64,000 nt of DNA from Clostridium sulfidigenes (GCF_000732635.1 NZ_JPMD01000013.1:50491-114490), one strand, 5' to 3'; numbered from the stretch's first letter, positions 19,033-30,118 are shown. Notes: generated from the sequence alone by a model not told the origin. Translations and numbers: made by a program.

Positions 19033-19572
19033 CTAAGGCATCATTACAGTATCAATTACGTGTATAACTCCATTTTTAGCCATAATATCAGTAATTATAA
19101 CTTTCGCTCCATCAATAAATACTGAATCACCCTTAACCTCTATTTTAGCATTTTTTCCATTTGCCATGGTTATTTCCTTACCATTTAATTTGGCAACATC
19201 TGCAGCAGTAGCTTTACCTTTGAAAACATGATAGGTTAGAATATCTGTAAGCACATTTTTATTTTCTGGTCTTAATAGCTCATCAATTTTTCCTGCTGGA
19301 AGTTTTGAAAATGCATCATCTGTAGGTGCAAACACTGTAAATGGACCTTCACTCTTTAGGGTATCAACTAATCCTGCCGCCTCTAAAGCTGCTGTTAAAG
19401 TTTTAAATCTGCCATCACTTGTAGCTATATCCACTATGTCCTTTGGTTCTGACATTTCTTTCATGGTATCAATTTGAATATGTAAAATACTCTGTGCACT
19501 TGCCACTAAAGGCATTTGGATAATAAATACCATCATTGCTAACGCTACAATAATTTTAATTTTTCTTTTCAT
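19033..19572 (-). CDS. Secreted fasciclin-domain protein
   Basis: An approximately 179-residue protein. The second ATG (MKRKIKIIVALAMMV) is preferred because AAAGGAG lies 8 bases upstream. A cleavable signal peptide ends near VASAQS. One fasciclin (FAS1) domain follows: DIVDIATSDGRFKTLTAAL, SEGPFTVFAPTDDAFSKLP, LTYHVFKGKATAADV and the terminal VIHVIDTVMMP. FAS1 domains mediate adhesion at the cell surface; no anchor motif is seen, so it is probably secreted or loosely held. It is a single-gene unit. Confidence 0.93.
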   Translation of the reverse strand: MKRKIKIIVALAMMVFIIQMPLVASAQSILHIQIDTMKEMSEPKDIVDIATSDGRFKTLTAALEAAGLVDTLKSEGPFTVFAPTDDAFSKLPAGKIDELLRPENKNVLTDILTYHVFKGKATAADVAKLNGKEITMANGKNAKIEVKGDSVFIDGAKVIITDIMAKNGVIHVIDTVMMP

Positions 19573-19737
19573 AATCATTCTCCTTTACTATTTGGGTTAG
19601 TGTAAAGTTCTTACACCCTCTTTTAAAATTTGTAACTTTTATTCCATTTAAGTTTGCCCATTAAAAATCTAGATTATTCTAAATAAATATATACGTACTT
19701 AATTAATATTTCTCTGAAATAAATTCACATAAAAAAA

Positions 19738-19768
19738 TAGTAGCTCCAACCTAAATTGAAAGCTACTA
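19738..19768 (-). terminator. Terminator of the DesK-like/ABC-2 operon
   Basis: A TAGTAGCT/AGCTACTA hairpin sits 15 bases past the last permease stop; a T-rich run follows on the minus strand. Confidence 0.75.
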
Positions 19769-19782
19769 ATTTTAAATCCACA

Positions 19783-20850
19783 TTATTCTTTAACAAACTC
19801 CCTCAACCTAAAGCTACCTGCTGTAAATAACATAATAGACATTAAAAATATAATTAAGATAGGAATAATAATTTTTCCTGTATTTATTATTCTGAGTAGC
19901 CAAGTAAATGGTGATATTACACTGATTCTACTTATTATTTCTGGAACATTATCAAAGCTATCTAACTCTGACCCAAAAATCCCCATACCAAAGGCAGCTA
20001 TTCCAAAAACAACTGTAGATAGACTTGCTAAGGTTACATTTCTAATCCATCTTGTTACTGCTACAATAATAGATGTTGTAACTAAACTACTTAGAAATAT
20101 GATTAGTATTCCTTGAGGAATATTGTTGTTAGGAAGCTTTAATACAAGTGTTAAGATTATAAAAGCTGAGCAACTTAAAACTCCTTGAATTATAAAGGAT
20201 GAAATAAATAAACTACCTAAAATAGTTATATCTGAATTACTAGTTGCTATTGTTCTTTTTAATACCTTTTGCTCTCTAAGCTTAATTATTTCTCCCGCAA
20301 TAACGGAACCACCTATCATCATAAAATAACATATCAATAATATAGTCATCTTATAATCCTCTTTACTGTCTACTTCTTCATCTACAATAACTGCAGTAGT
20401 AGAATTTGTGCTTAATCCCGCACTTACTTCTTCCTCAACAACTCCAGATACATAGTTTGTTATAATATCTTCTGCCATTATTGAGCCACTAGCAGCTTCT
20501 GTACTATAACACTGAATTTTAGGAAGCTCTCCATTATCTAATAAATCTTGAAAGTTATCTTCTATAACATAAATTGCTCCTAATTTATTTTCTCTAAGCA
20601 AATCGAAATTGTCTTCTATCTGTCCATCTAGTGTATTTATTGAATATTCTTCACTCAATTTCTCAATAACCTCAGTAGAGTGATTTGAATTACTTCTATC
20701 TATAATTCCTATGCTTCCTGATCCGTGACTTAAACCTCCACCATTTATAACTAAAATCATAACAACAGGAAATATCAAGGTCATTAGTAACATAAATGGA
20801 CTTTTTAATTGTCTTTTCATATTAATTAATACTAATCTTATTAAGCGCAT
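19783..20850 (-). CDS. ABC-2 type permease (second subunit)
   Basis: A 355-residue ABC-2 family membrane subunit: one N-terminal helix (SPFMLLMTLIFPVVMILVI), an extracytoplasmic domain of about 140 residues, then five or six C-terminal helices. It overlaps the preceding permease gene by about 10 bases, so translation is coupled. With the ATPase and the other permease it forms an exporter of the NatAB/drug type. The last gene of the histidine-kinase-regulated operon; substrate unknown. Confidence 0.9.
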   Translation of the reverse strand: MRLIRLVLINMKRQLKSPFMLLMTLIFPVVMILVINGGGLSHGSGSIGIIDRSNSNHSTEVIEKLSEEYSINTLDGQIEDNFDLLRENKLGAIYVIEDNFQDLLDNGELPKIQCYSTEAASGSIMAEDIITNYVSGVVEEEVSAGLSTNSTTAVIVDEEVDSKEDYKMTILLICYFMMIGGSVIAGEIIKLREQKVLKRTIATSNSDITILGSLFISSFIIQGVLSCSAFIILTLVLKLPNNNIPQGILIIFLSSLVTTSIIVAVTRWIRNVTLASLSTVVFGIAAFGMGIFGSELDSFDNVPEIISRISVISPFTWLLRIINTGKIIIPILIIFLMSIMLFTAGSFRLREFVKE

Positions 20851-21935
20851 ACCTTTTTCCTCCCCTGAATTACTGCTTTAATTATTGCTGCAGAGTATAT
20901 AATAATTGACATTGCAAATATAATTAATATCCATTTCCCACAGCCTTCTAAATTTCCATTTAAATTGTATAAATTAAATGCATTATTTAAATAATGTGTT
21001 GGTGTTAGCAACGCAATTTTATTACCTTCACCTGAAAATATCTCTCCACTTATTAGGGGTAAGGTAAATATTATAGTCCCAATTATTTTTCCATACTTAG
21101 CCCCAAATATAGTAGATATACTTTTAGACATAGATACTACTAGCATAGTTCCCATTAATATTAATAATATTAAATCTAAAATATTACCTTTAAAACTTAA
21201 TCCAGCTACTCTAAAGAAAATTACATATCCACTGATTATTATAAACACATATACTATCAAAGCCATAGTCTCGTAAAAAAGATATTGTAATTTTGTAATA
21301 GGAGTTGCATTAATTCTTTTATCTAAATTTACGCTAATATCTGCATAACCGCCATGAATCATTGTATATATAAGAATGGTAATTACAAAGCCAATCATGG
21401 ATGCTGATATCTTTTCATAGGGATTATTGGTTTTTAAAGTATCTATTGTGATATCTTCAACTATAGATGATTCCATAATTCTATTTAAATTCCCCATATC
21501 TCCACCAGCTATAGATACATATAAACTTTGATGATATCTATCTAATATTACCTTTAATGTGTCAGTGGACATTCCCATGCCTTCTACTTTTTTATTAATA
21601 ATTATATCTCCCTTATTTAAAGATAAAACATTTTTCTCATATCCTTCTTTTATTATTAGTTCTACATCTGGCTTTTTATCTACTATATTTACAACCTCTT
21701 TCAAATCATCACTGCCTAAAAGTTCTACAAGCCTTTTTGAATTTTCAGTGTTGTCTTCATCAACAATTTGAACATTTAATGCCTTAAGCTTTAATGGATT
21801 TTCATCATCCAAATGATGAAAAAATGCCATAAAACATGCAAGTAAAATAGGAAATAAGATAAAAGTTGCTATGGTAACTACGCCATTTGCAAACATACCT
21901 TTAAGGGTAGTTTTTATATAATATAATGCCTTCAT
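20841..21935 (-). CDS. ABC-2 type permease (first subunit)
   Basis: A 364-residue permease with an N-terminal helix (VVTIATFILFPILLACFMAFF), a large extracytoplasmic loop and a block of helices from about residue 175 to the end. It starts 11 bases after the ATPase stop and overlaps the second permease. The pair of similar-size ABC-2 subunits suggests a heterodimeric export channel. The substrate is probably a peptide or lipophilic drug, by analogy with neighbouring sensor-regulated exporters. Confidence 0.9.
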   Translation of the reverse strand: MKALYYIKTTLKGMFANGVVTIATFILFPILLACFMAFFHHLDDENPLKLKALNVQIVDEDNTENSKRLVELLGSDDLKEVVNIVDKKPDVELIIKEGYEKNVLSLNKGDIIINKKVEGMGMSTDTLKVILDRYHQSLYVSIAGGDMGNLNRIMESSIVEDITIDTLKTNNPYEKISASMIGFVITILIYTMIHGGYADISVNLDKRINATPITKLQYLFYETMALIVYVFIIISGYVIFFRVAGLSFKGNILDLILLILMGTMLVVSMSKSISTIFGAKYGKIIGTIIFTLPLISGEIFSGEGNKIALLTPTHYLNNAFNLYNLNGNLEGCGKWILIIFAMSIIIYSAAIIKAVIQGRKKVCA

Positions 21936-21946
21936 AGCTCTTCCCC

Positions 21947-22882
21947 CTAATCTCTTAAAGTTTTTCCTGTTAATGATAAAAATACATCTTCAAGCTTTGC
22001 CTCTTCATAGCTAATCTTCTTTATATTAACGGTTTCTTTTTCTAATAATGAAAGTACACTAGCCAGCTTAAACTTTGAATCAATAGTTAAAGTAAGTACA
22101 TTATCCTTATCTGATACCTTATCGATTCCCTCTAAATCCTTTAACTTCATTATTGTTTCTCCACTTATCTCTTGAGTTTCAATAATCACCTTATTGTTGG
22201 AGAAAACTGAAGCCTTAATCTCTTCTCTATCTCCATAGGATACTTCCTTCCCTAAATCAATTATAAATACTCTCTTGCAAAGCTCCTCGATTTCCTCCAT
22301 ATAATGGGAAGTATAAATTACTGTAGTACCCCAATCCCTACATATATTTTTTATGAAAGAAAATATATGATTTCTTGATTGCGGATCTACACCAACGGTA
22401 GGCTCATCCAATATTAAAACCTTTGGATGGTGGAGAATTGATACTGCAATATTTAGTCTTCTTTTCATTCCACCTGAAAACTTCTTAACCTTTTGCTTTT
22501 TAGTTTCCTCTAATCCAGTTACTTTAAGGGCCTCTGCTATTCTTTCCTTCAAAAGTTTCCCCTTTAGTCCATATAAAGCTCCAAAGAATTCTAAATTATC
22601 ATAGGCATTAAGCTCCTCCATTAGAGCTAACTCCTGTGGAACATATCCCATGCATTCCTTTGCCTTAATTGGCTCCCTTAAAATATCATATCCACATATT
22701 TCAATAGTCCCACTATCTGGTGTTAATAAGCTTGTCATAATATTTATTAAAGTTGACTTACCTGCTCCATTAGGTCCAATAAAGCCAAATATCTCTCCTT
22801 CTTTTACTTCATAGCTAATATTATCTAAAACTAACTTATCATTAAATCTTTTACTGATGTTTTTTACTTCTATAATACTCAT
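21947..22882 (-). CDS. ABC-2 exporter ATP-binding protein
   Basis: A 311-residue ATPase. I start it at MSIIEVKNISKRF, with GGGGGT 6 bases upstream, rather than 20 codons earlier. Motifs: Walker A GPNGAGKST, signature KFSGGMKRRLNIAVSIL, Walker B LILDEPTVGVDPQSR and YTSHYMEEIEELC with the H-loop His. The C-terminal extension (about 230-311) is typical of DrrA/NatA ATPases. It lies 85 bp after the response regulator gene and energises the two downstream ABC-2 permeases. Confidence 0.95.
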   Translation of the reverse strand: MSIIEVKNISKRFNDKLVLDNISYEVKEGEIFGFIGPNGAGKSTLINIMTSLLTPDSGTIEICGYDILREPIKAKECMGYVPQELALMEELNAYDNLEFFGALYGLKGKLLKERIAEALKVTGLEETKKQKVKKFSGGMKRRLNIAVSILHHPKVLILDEPTVGVDPQSRNHIFSFIKNICRDWGTTVIYTSHYMEEIEELCKRVFIIDLGKEVSYGDREEIKASVFSNNKVIIETQEISGETIMKLKDLEGIDKVSDKDNVLTLTIDSKFKLASVLSLLEKETVNIKKISYEEAKLEDVFLSLTGKTLRD

Positions 22883-22967
22883 AAAATTACCCCCTAGACT
22901 TATCTTACTATTATAATAAGATATTTCCAGGGGGATGGCCATAACTTAAGGTCACTACATAAATGAC

Positions 22968-23606
22968 TTAAGTCACTATTCCATTTTTAAAAGCAAAAAT
23001 TGCAATCTGCGTCCTATCTCTAAGCTTCAACTTTGATAGTATATTTGTAATATTATTTTTTATTGTTCCTTCTGACAAGAACAACTCTTCTGAAATCTCT
23101 TTATTAGTTAATCCTTTAGCTATTGCTTCTATTATCTTAAGCTCTTTCTCCAAAAGTCCATACTTATCTATATCACTTTTAATTACTCCATTACTTCCCA
23201 TCATTTCTATGGCCACATCAGGATGAACTACTATATTACCTTTATAAGCCATTTTTATACCTTCATAAATTACATCATGGGAGCTATCCTTAAGCATATA
23301 ACCAAAAGCCCCATACCTCATGGCTTCTCTTATATACTCTTTATCCTTAAAGGTGGTAAGAATTATAACCTTTATCTTTGTAAACTGTTCCTTAATAAGT
23401 CTTGTCCCCATAACCCCATCACAAGTTTTCATTCTTATATCCATAAGAACAACATCAACATCAGTGGTTTTGCAAACTTCCAAAGCCTTATAACCATTTT
23501 CAGCTATCCCAACAACTTCAATATCCTCATAAACTGAAAGCATTACTTTCAAGCCTTCTCTTATTAACTTCTCATCATCTACAATTAAAAGTTTAATCTT
23601 CTTCAT
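22968..23606 (-). CDS. NarL/LuxR-family response regulator
   Basis: A 212-residue regulator. The receiver domain begins IKLLIVDDEKLIREGLKVML, with the phosphoacceptor Asp in DVVLMDIRM and Lys in YMLKDSSHD. The C-terminal LuxR-type helix-turn-helix is ATIAKGLTNKEISEELFLSEGTIKNNITNIL-like, with the recognisable GLTNKEIS segment. It lies between its kinase (2 bp upstream) and the ABC exporter, so exporter control by this system is very likely. Confidence 0.95.
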   Translation of the reverse strand: MKKIKLLIVDDEKLIREGLKVMLSVYEDIEVVGIAENGYKALEVCKTTDVDVVLMDIRMKTCDGVMGTRLIKEQFTKIKVIILTTFKDKEYIREAMRYGAFGYMLKDSSHDVIYEGIKMAYKGNIVVHPDVAIEMMGSNGVIKSDIDKYGLLEKELKIIEAIAKGLTNKEISEELFLSEGTIKNNITNILSKLKLRDRTQIAIFAFKNGIVT

Positions 23607-23608
23607 TC

Positions 23609-24760
23609 CTACACCTCCGCTTCCCTTGGAACTATAACCTTAACAAAAAAACCATTGTCTTTGCTAGACTTCATATGAACTATACCCTCTATTTCTGTTA
23701 CTCTTTCCCTTATACTTCTAAGTCCGAGTCCACTTTCCACAATTTTATCTGTTCCCACGCCATTGTCACTAAAGGATATTACAAATTCATCTTCTGTAAA
23801 ATTCATAATAACCTTAACCATAGTTGCTTTACCATGCTTTAAAGAATTTGATAAAATCTCTTGAATCATTCTATATAAATGATTAATCTGCTTAGTTGAT
23901 AAATTCCAATCACCCTTTGATATAATGACCTTAACTTTTACTCCAGACATCCTCTCAAAGTTTTTACATAACTCTTGAAGTCTTAAAATTCCTTGGTAAT
24001 TATCATATTCATCGGGCTTTAACTCCCTTACAGCTCTCTTCACATCTTGAAAACTTTCATTAATAAAAGCCCTTAAATTTCCTATCATATCTTTCATAGA
24101 ACTATTTTCCTTCTCTGCAATAGCTTCCATGGCAGATAACTGAATCATAGCAGTAGATAAAGTATGTCCAACACTATCATGAATTTCCCTTGATATTCTA
24201 TTTCTTTCCTTTAATAAAGTTAATTCCTCAATAGATTCTACATACCCTTCAAGCTCCTTATTAGCTTCTATAAGTTTTTCATCTGAAACTCTAAGCTTAT
24301 CATAAAGTTGCTGTGCTTCCACCTTTGTACTAAAAAGTCTAGATATATAACTTAAAAGAATAAAGAAGATTCCAAGTAAAACAAAATTAATAATGCCATC
24401 TTCAATAGGCCCACTAAACTTCGGATAAATTCCAAAAAATAAAATTATAAGCCCTAATCCATACTTAACTATCTTATTTTTCAACGGGAATAAATCTATG
24501 GATACCCCTATTAAGTAAAAAATAATAGTTCCTCCAAAGTTCAGTTGTGCCAATGGTATAAATACTAGCTCTATTATTATTGAAAGAATAGCACTTCTCT
24601 CTTTCTCTAAATAAAACATTCTCAAATGATTATTTATAATAAATAATAGAAGAAAAACTAGACTTACTATGCTCTTATTTCCTACTTCTATAAACACTTG
24701 AAAAGTTAATATACAAAATGATATATATCTCATTAACAATAATTCTTTACTCTTTATCAT
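23609..24760 (-). CDS. DesK/LiaS-like sensor histidine kinase (HisKA_3)
   Basis: A 383-residue membrane kinase. The N-terminal 140 residues form several transmembrane helices with almost no extracytoplasmic domain. A coiled coil precedes the HisKA_3 dimerisation motif with the phosphoacceptor His in ISREIHDSVGHTLS. The HATPase domain carries SNSLKHGKAT (N box), SDNGVGTDKIVESGLGLRSIRERV (G boxes). It is the first gene of the operon kinase, regulator, ATPase and two permeases. It probably senses membrane stress or a lipophilic exported compound. Confidence 0.94.
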   Translation of the reverse strand: MIKSKELLLMRYISFCILTFQVFIEVGNKSIVSLVFLLLFIINNHLRMFYLEKERSAILSIIIELVFIPLAQLNFGGTIIFYLIGVSIDLFPLKNKIVKYGLGLIILFFGIYPKFSGPIEDGIINFVLLGIFFILLSYISRLFSTKVEAQQLYDKLRVSDEKLIEANKELEGYVESIEELTLLKERNRISREIHDSVGHTLSTAMIQLSAMEAIAEKENSSMKDMIGNLRAFINESFQDVKRAVRELKPDEYDNYQGILRLQELCKNFERMSGVKVKVIISKGDWNLSTKQINHLYRMIQEILSNSLKHGKATMVKVIMNFTEDEFVISFSDNGVGTDKIVESGLGLRSIRERVTEIEGIVHMKSSKDNGFFVKVIVPREAEV

Positions 24761-24941
24761 AACGCTCTCCTAATATATATTTCTCTATATATTTATTTAA
24801 GCCTAAATCACATAAAATTACTAGGGTATTTTTTTAGGTAATGCCCGATATTAGTCTCCCATGTTTGTATTATTTCTTTTTATATAGCTTATCTACTTAT
24901 ATAAATTACCAACTTCAACTTATAACAAATATTTTTAAAAA

Positions 24942-27654
24942 TTATTTACTAATATATTTATAAAAATCAGCCTTATTCAAAGGTCTGCTATAATAATATC
25001 CTTGAACTAAATTGCATCCTATTGATTTTAAATAATTAACTTGCTCTTTAGTTTCTGCTCCTTCCGTTATAACCTTTAATTTTAATTTTTTTGCTATATC
25101 TGTTACTAATTCAGCAATTTCACCACCATCTTTTTCAGGATAGTTTTTTATAAAACTTCTATCAATTTTCAATTTATCTACATTTAGCTTTTTTAAATAA
25201 CTCAAAGATGAAAACCCTGTTCCAAAATCATCTATAGCTACTGTAAGACCAATCTCTTTAAACTTGTTTAACTTGTCATTAACACCATCAACATTTGTCA
25301 TAAAAATACTTTCCGTTACCTCAATTTCAAAATTCTTAAAATCTACATTATATTTTTGTGCATATTCTTTGAATTTATATACAAGTTTCTCGTCTTTAAA
25401 TTGTAAAGGTGAGATATTAATAGAAATTCTAAAATCCGTACCGATTTTATCTCTCATCAAAGAATAATCTTTAAACACTCTTTCTATTAACCAATAACCA
25501 ATTTCAATAATTTCACCTGTTTTTTCTGCTAAAGGAATAAAAGCCACTGGAGATACATTTCCAAGCTCCTCATTTTCCCATCTTAATAATACCTCAGCAC
25601 CTACAACTTTTTCTTTCTCGATATCTACCTGAGGTTGATAATAAACATTCAGTTCATTATTTAAAATAGCTTTTCTTAGCATGGTATCCATTTTAATCTC
25701 TTTTTCCATTTTTATTTTTAGATTAGGTTTATAATATATGTATTTATTTCCCTTTTCATTTAATACATTTTCTAACGCAATGTATGCATTAATAATAAGT
25801 TCCTCTGAAGTAACTCCATCTTCAGGATAAACAGAAATCCCTGCTTTAATATTAAAGAAAACTTCTTCCTTTTTAATATTAAATGATTTTTTATTTTCAT
25901 TAAAAAATTTATTAATAAAGTGTCCTACTTCTTCTCTACTATCACAAGATGATAGACCTATAACAAAATTATTTTTTGTTATTTGAGCAATAAAATCTTC
26001 TCCCTTAAGTAAAGTTCTTGTACGTTTAATTAATTCCTTAATAAAATTATTATTATTTGCTTTTAACAAAATATTATTATAATTTTCAATAGAAAAATAG
26101 ATAAGGCTAAAATTATTTTTATTGTCCTTGATAATATCATTTATCAATCTATTGGTTAGATTTTCATTAGGTAAATTAGTTTTTAAATTATAATTCTTCA
26201 ATTTTTCTACATATTCTTGCTCTTCAACATGCTCTGTCAAGTCACTGAATATACCTATATACTTAATAATATCTCCCTTTGAATTATCTCTAATTGAATA
26301 AATATTAAGTTTTTTCGGGTACAAAAAGTCATCTTTTCTCTTGTCCCACAATTCTCCACTCCAGTATCCTCTTGTTATTATAGATTCCCACATATCTTTA
26401 TAAAACTCAACAGACTGTTTACCTGATTTAAAATACCTAGTTTTTAATCCCAAAACTTCTTCTTTTCTATATCCAGTTATTTTTTCAAATGAATTATTTA
26501 CATCAGTTATAACCGTATTATTATCAGTTATAACAACTGCCTCATTAATATTTTCAGATATTTTGCTTAAAATATTTAACTCTTCTTTATCTTTCTTTGA
26601 ATAGTAATTTATTATTACTATTATTAGTGTAAGTAAGGCAATTCCAAGTAACATAAATAATTCTCTATTATTCATACCAAAAAAAGTGTTTTTCTGAACT
26701 ACTGGTAAATCATCTAAGTTAAATTTATATAAGATAAACCAAGAGTAATCATATTCACTCTTTACACCTATTGTTGTCAATGGATTTACATTCATAAAAA
26801 AACTAACTTCCCTACCATTTTCGTAGTAACCAGTTTTTTTTGATTTCATTTCATTCCATAATTCTAAATCATCAATAGCTATAGTATTATCCTTTTTATC
26901 TTGGAACATGAATCCAAAATTTTTATTGCTATCTATATTACAAAGATAATATCCTTTATCATTTATTAATGCTGGTTTAACGAAACTATAAGATGAATCT
27001 CCATACTGTTTGCTAATAGTAGTTAATATATCTTGTGCTAAATAATTTACACTCAAAATCCCTTGGTAAACATTATCAGATGAATATATAGGAGTAGAAA
27101 TTCTAATAGTTGGCTTGTACGGAACTTCTATTTCTCCATTTTCCATGTTTAAATCCATATCCGATATAAAAACTTCATCTTTGCTTAGTTTACTTGTTTC
27201 TTTATAGTAATATCTATCACTTTTATCTTGTAATTTATCATTAGGTACTAAATAAGTTCCCTTATCCTCATTATCAACTCTAATAATTTCTTTTCCACTA
27301 TTATCTAGTAGACGTAATTGATCAAAGTTTTTTTTTATTAGTTGCTACTCTCAAAAGAAGTTCCTTCATTTGCGTTATAGTGTCCTCATTTATATTATTT
27401 ATATATCCATCTAACTCGTTGGAATTCTTAATAACTAATAAGTCATCATATGCTCTCTTTAGATCATTTTCTATAACATAGTTAACAACTTCTGCTCTTT
27501 GTTTTTGTCCTTCCTTTAGTATTTCTTTTGTTTTTTCTATTTCACTCTTAGAAAGATAATCAAAAATTGATATAGTAATAATAAAAATAGGAATGATGAC
27601 TGCAATATAAATCTTTAAAATTCTTTTTATGTCCCTAATATTAATCATCCTCAT
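24942..27654 (-). pseudogene. dCache-PAS-GGDEF(degenerate)-EAL signalling protein, frameshifted as read
   Basis: A cyclic-di-GMP enzyme broken by a single base. The first 110 codons hold an N-terminal membrane helix (YIAVIIPIFIITISIF) and the start of an extracellular sensor. Removing one A from an A9 run near 27328-27336 continues the frame through NFDQLRLLDNSGKE into the remaining dCache domain, a second helix near LLGIALLTLIIVIINYY, a PAS domain (ITDNNTVITDVNNSFEKITG), a GGDEF domain whose signature is degraded (KNNF), and an EAL domain with EVLLRW and the intact DDFGTGFSSLSYL motif. The predicted activity is phosphodiesterase only. It is monocistronic. Confidence 0.88.
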
Positions 27655-27847
27655 AAAATCAACTCCATTAATATAAAATCCTTATAAATTTAGAAAATAA
27701 TTACCTATAATTCATTTGGGTAAAACTTAGAATATTTTATGATAATATTAATTTTTCCTTAGCAAATATTATCATAAAATATCAAAATTTACAATGTTTG
27801 AAGATTTCTATTAGCTATATTTAGCTTAATATTAAAAGTAAAATCAA

Positions 27848-27877
27848 AAAGCACCCATCCATAAAGAATAGTGCTTT
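27848..27877 (-). terminator. Terminator downstream of the isochorismatase-like gene
   Basis: An AAAGCAC/GTGCTTT stem with a 16-base loop and a T-rich tail on the minus strand lies 50 bp past the stop. Confidence 0.6.
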
Positions 27878-27926
27878 AGTCTCATAAATTCATATCATAC
27901 ATTTTGCCCAATAAACTTAAATCAAA

Positions 27927-28427
27927 TTAGGTCTTTTTTACTTTAAAAAAATATTCTAATGCCTCAAGACTAATTACTGGTCTTAAGAGTTGCATTTTTT
28001 TCACTTCTTCATATTCAACACCTGCAATACCATTTTGAAGTAATGATGTTCCATATCCCATCTCTTTTGCTCCATTATAAGAGAATAATACGCAATACTC
28101 TGCTGCAAATCCGCTTATAACAACAAATTCAACTCCAAGTTCTTGAAGCTTATCATGAAGCTCTGTCTTGAAAAATGCATTATTATACTCTTTATGTATA
28201 ACAATATCATTTGCACTAGGAATAATAGAATCAACAAATTCAAACTTCTCAGAACCAGGCCCCTCTCCCACTTCTATATCCAATACTTTAACAACAGGCA
28301 ATCCTTTTTCCCTAAACATACGTGCTGCCTCATTTATATACTCTACTGCATCATCAAACTCTCTTTGACATTTACAAAAGTCATAACATCCCTTTTGCAT
28401 ATCAATTATTAGAAACGCTGCTTTCAT
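27927..28427 (-). CDS. Isochorismatase-family cysteine hydrolase
   Basis: A 166-residue alpha/beta hydrolase. The catalytic triad appears as the Asp in FLIIDMQKGC, a Lys in VIHKEYNNAFF and the nucleophile Cys in SGFAAEYCVLFSYN. This fits nicotinamidase/isochorismatase-type amidases; the substrate is not identifiable. It has a GGGGTG ribosome binding site before the ATG and no operon partner. The divergent neighbour upstream is the radical SAM gene on the same strand, ending 150 bp away. Confidence 0.93.
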   Translation of the reverse strand: MKAAFLIIDMQKGCYDFCKCQREFDDAVEYINEAARMFREKGLPVVKVLDIEVGEGPGSEKFEFVDSIIPSANDIVIHKEYNNAFFKTELHDKLQELGVEFVVISGFAAEYCVLFSYNGAKEMGYGTSLLQNGIAGVEYEEVKKMQLLRPVISLEALEYFFKVKKT

Positions 28428-28581
28428 TCTTATACACCCCTTTAAATTTTTATATCTTACCCACGAAAATATATTTCCAATTTATATTAATAATTAACAA
28501 ATATATACTATTTAATTATAATACAGTTAACATTAATAATCCAACTTTTAAAAAATAAAACCATCTAATTTAAATACTCAA

Positions 28582-29931
28582 TTACTTTAATGTTCTTACC
28601 AATGAACTTCTACTCTTTGAAAGAAGTTCATTCTTAATTAGAAAATTCCATACTGGCTCAAATTTTTTCCATGCTCCTGCATAAGTGAAATGTTTTAATC
28701 TCATTCTAAGTTCTTCATGTTCCTTTGATGCCTTATATATATTTCTCCATCTGTAAAAATCTTTATAAGCTCTATTATATCCACTTTCCATTTCTTCTTT
28801 TGTAATATTAGGGTGATTAAATACTAAATGCCTAGTATCGTATAATCTCCAATCCTTAGTAATAATTCTCTTATCTTCATCCATTTTATTAAATATCCCC
28901 GTACCAGGATAAGGAGTAAGAATATGATTAGTTGCTGTGGTTATACCGCTATTAACAGCCCATTCTGTAGTTCTATCAAAGACATCTAAAGTATCACTGT
29001 CCAGTCCAAAAATAAAACTTCCATTTATCATTATTCCTAATTCATCTAATTTCTTTATTGCTTTACTATAATCTTTTCCTATGTTAGACCCTTTATTAGC
29101 TTGAATTAGGTTCTGTTTATTAATACTTTCAAACCCAATAAAAGCACTCCTAAATCCAGCCTCATACGCAAGATCTATTGTGTCATCTTGAAGAATAGAA
29201 TCCACAGTTATTGCACCTTGGAAAACTCTATTCATTCCCCTCATTTCTTTGAAAACTTGCCTTGATAACTTTTTATCTGCAAATATATTATCATCAAGAA
29301 AGTATAAATGTCTCCCTTTCATACTTTCAATTTCTTTTAATATCCTGTCCACTTTATATACAAAAAAAGATTTTCCGCCTTTATAAAATGAACTAACATA
29401 ACAAAAGGAACATTTATTAGGACACCCTCTTGAAAAGACCATGGAATTTGGAACTAAATACTTCTCTTGTTTAAATAAATCCCTTCTTGGCAAAGGTAGA
29501 TTATCTAATAAAACTTCCCCCTGCTCATAAAACTCCTTTATATTTCCCTCTTTAAAATCCTTTAAAAACTCTGGAAAACTTCTTTCACCAAGACCAAGTA
29601 ATACAGTATCTGCATGATTCTTAGCCTCTATAGGTAATGAAGTTGCATGTATTCCACCAATGGCAACCTTTATTCCTCTTTTTCTATAAAAATCTGCAAT
29701 TTCATAAGCTCTATTAGCATTAGTTATATAACTTTCAATACAAACTAAATCTGGTTCATCATTTAAATTTATTTCTTCTATATGTTCATCAACTACTTCT
29801 ATTTCATCTGAGTCATCACACAATGATGCTAAAGTAGCCAAGCCTAAAGGAGGAAATAGTGAATATTTTATAGGCCTCCAATATGGACTTTTTGCCTCTT
29901 CTAATGCTGGTAAAATAAACTTTATTTTCAC
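28582..29931 (-). CDS. Cobalamin-binding radical SAM protein
   Basis: A B12-dependent radical SAM enzyme of about 449 residues. I start it at GTG (MKIKFILPALEEA), which has AAGGAG 10 bases upstream; a TTG seven codons earlier overlaps that site. The N-terminal B12-binding fold includes VCIESYITNANRAYE and VAIGGIHATSLP. The radical SAM motif is CPNKCSFC at about residues 170-177, followed by HLYFLDDNIFADKK. The C-terminus ends with a DUF4070-like helical region. Members methylate or rearrange unactivated carbons, for example in lipid or natural-product synthesis, but no pathway partners lie alongside. Confidence 0.9.
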   Translation of the reverse strand: MKIKFILPALEEAKSPYWRPIKYSLFPPLGLATLASLCDDSDEIEVVDEHIEEINLNDEPDLVCIESYITNANRAYEIADFYRKRGIKVAIGGIHATSLPIEAKNHADTVLLGLGERSFPEFLKDFKEGNIKEFYEQGEVLLDNLPLPRRDLFKQEKYLVPNSMVFSRGCPNKCSFCYVSSFYKGGKSFFVYKVDRILKEIESMKGRHLYFLDDNIFADKKLSRQVFKEMRGMNRVFQGAITVDSILQDDTIDLAYEAGFRSAFIGFESINKQNLIQANKGSNIGKDYSKAIKKLDELGIMINGSFIFGLDSDTLDVFDRTTEWAVNSGITTATNHILTPYPGTGIFNKMDEDKRIITKDWRLYDTRHLVFNHPNITKEEMESGYNRAYKDFYRWRNIYKASKEHEELRMRLKHFTYAGAWKKFEPVWNFLIKNELLSKSRSSLVRTLK

Positions 29932-30118
29932 AATAAATTGTCTCCTTTTCAAAAGCTATGATAGTAACAAATATCTATTACTACTTTCTTTTTACAGAGT
30001 AACAAACCAGTAGTAATTTACCAATATTTCACTCTTTATTTATATATAATATCATTGCTTTTATTGTTTTTCAATATATCTTTATTCTTTTAAACAATAT
30101 CTCTTTATCTTAAAAATA

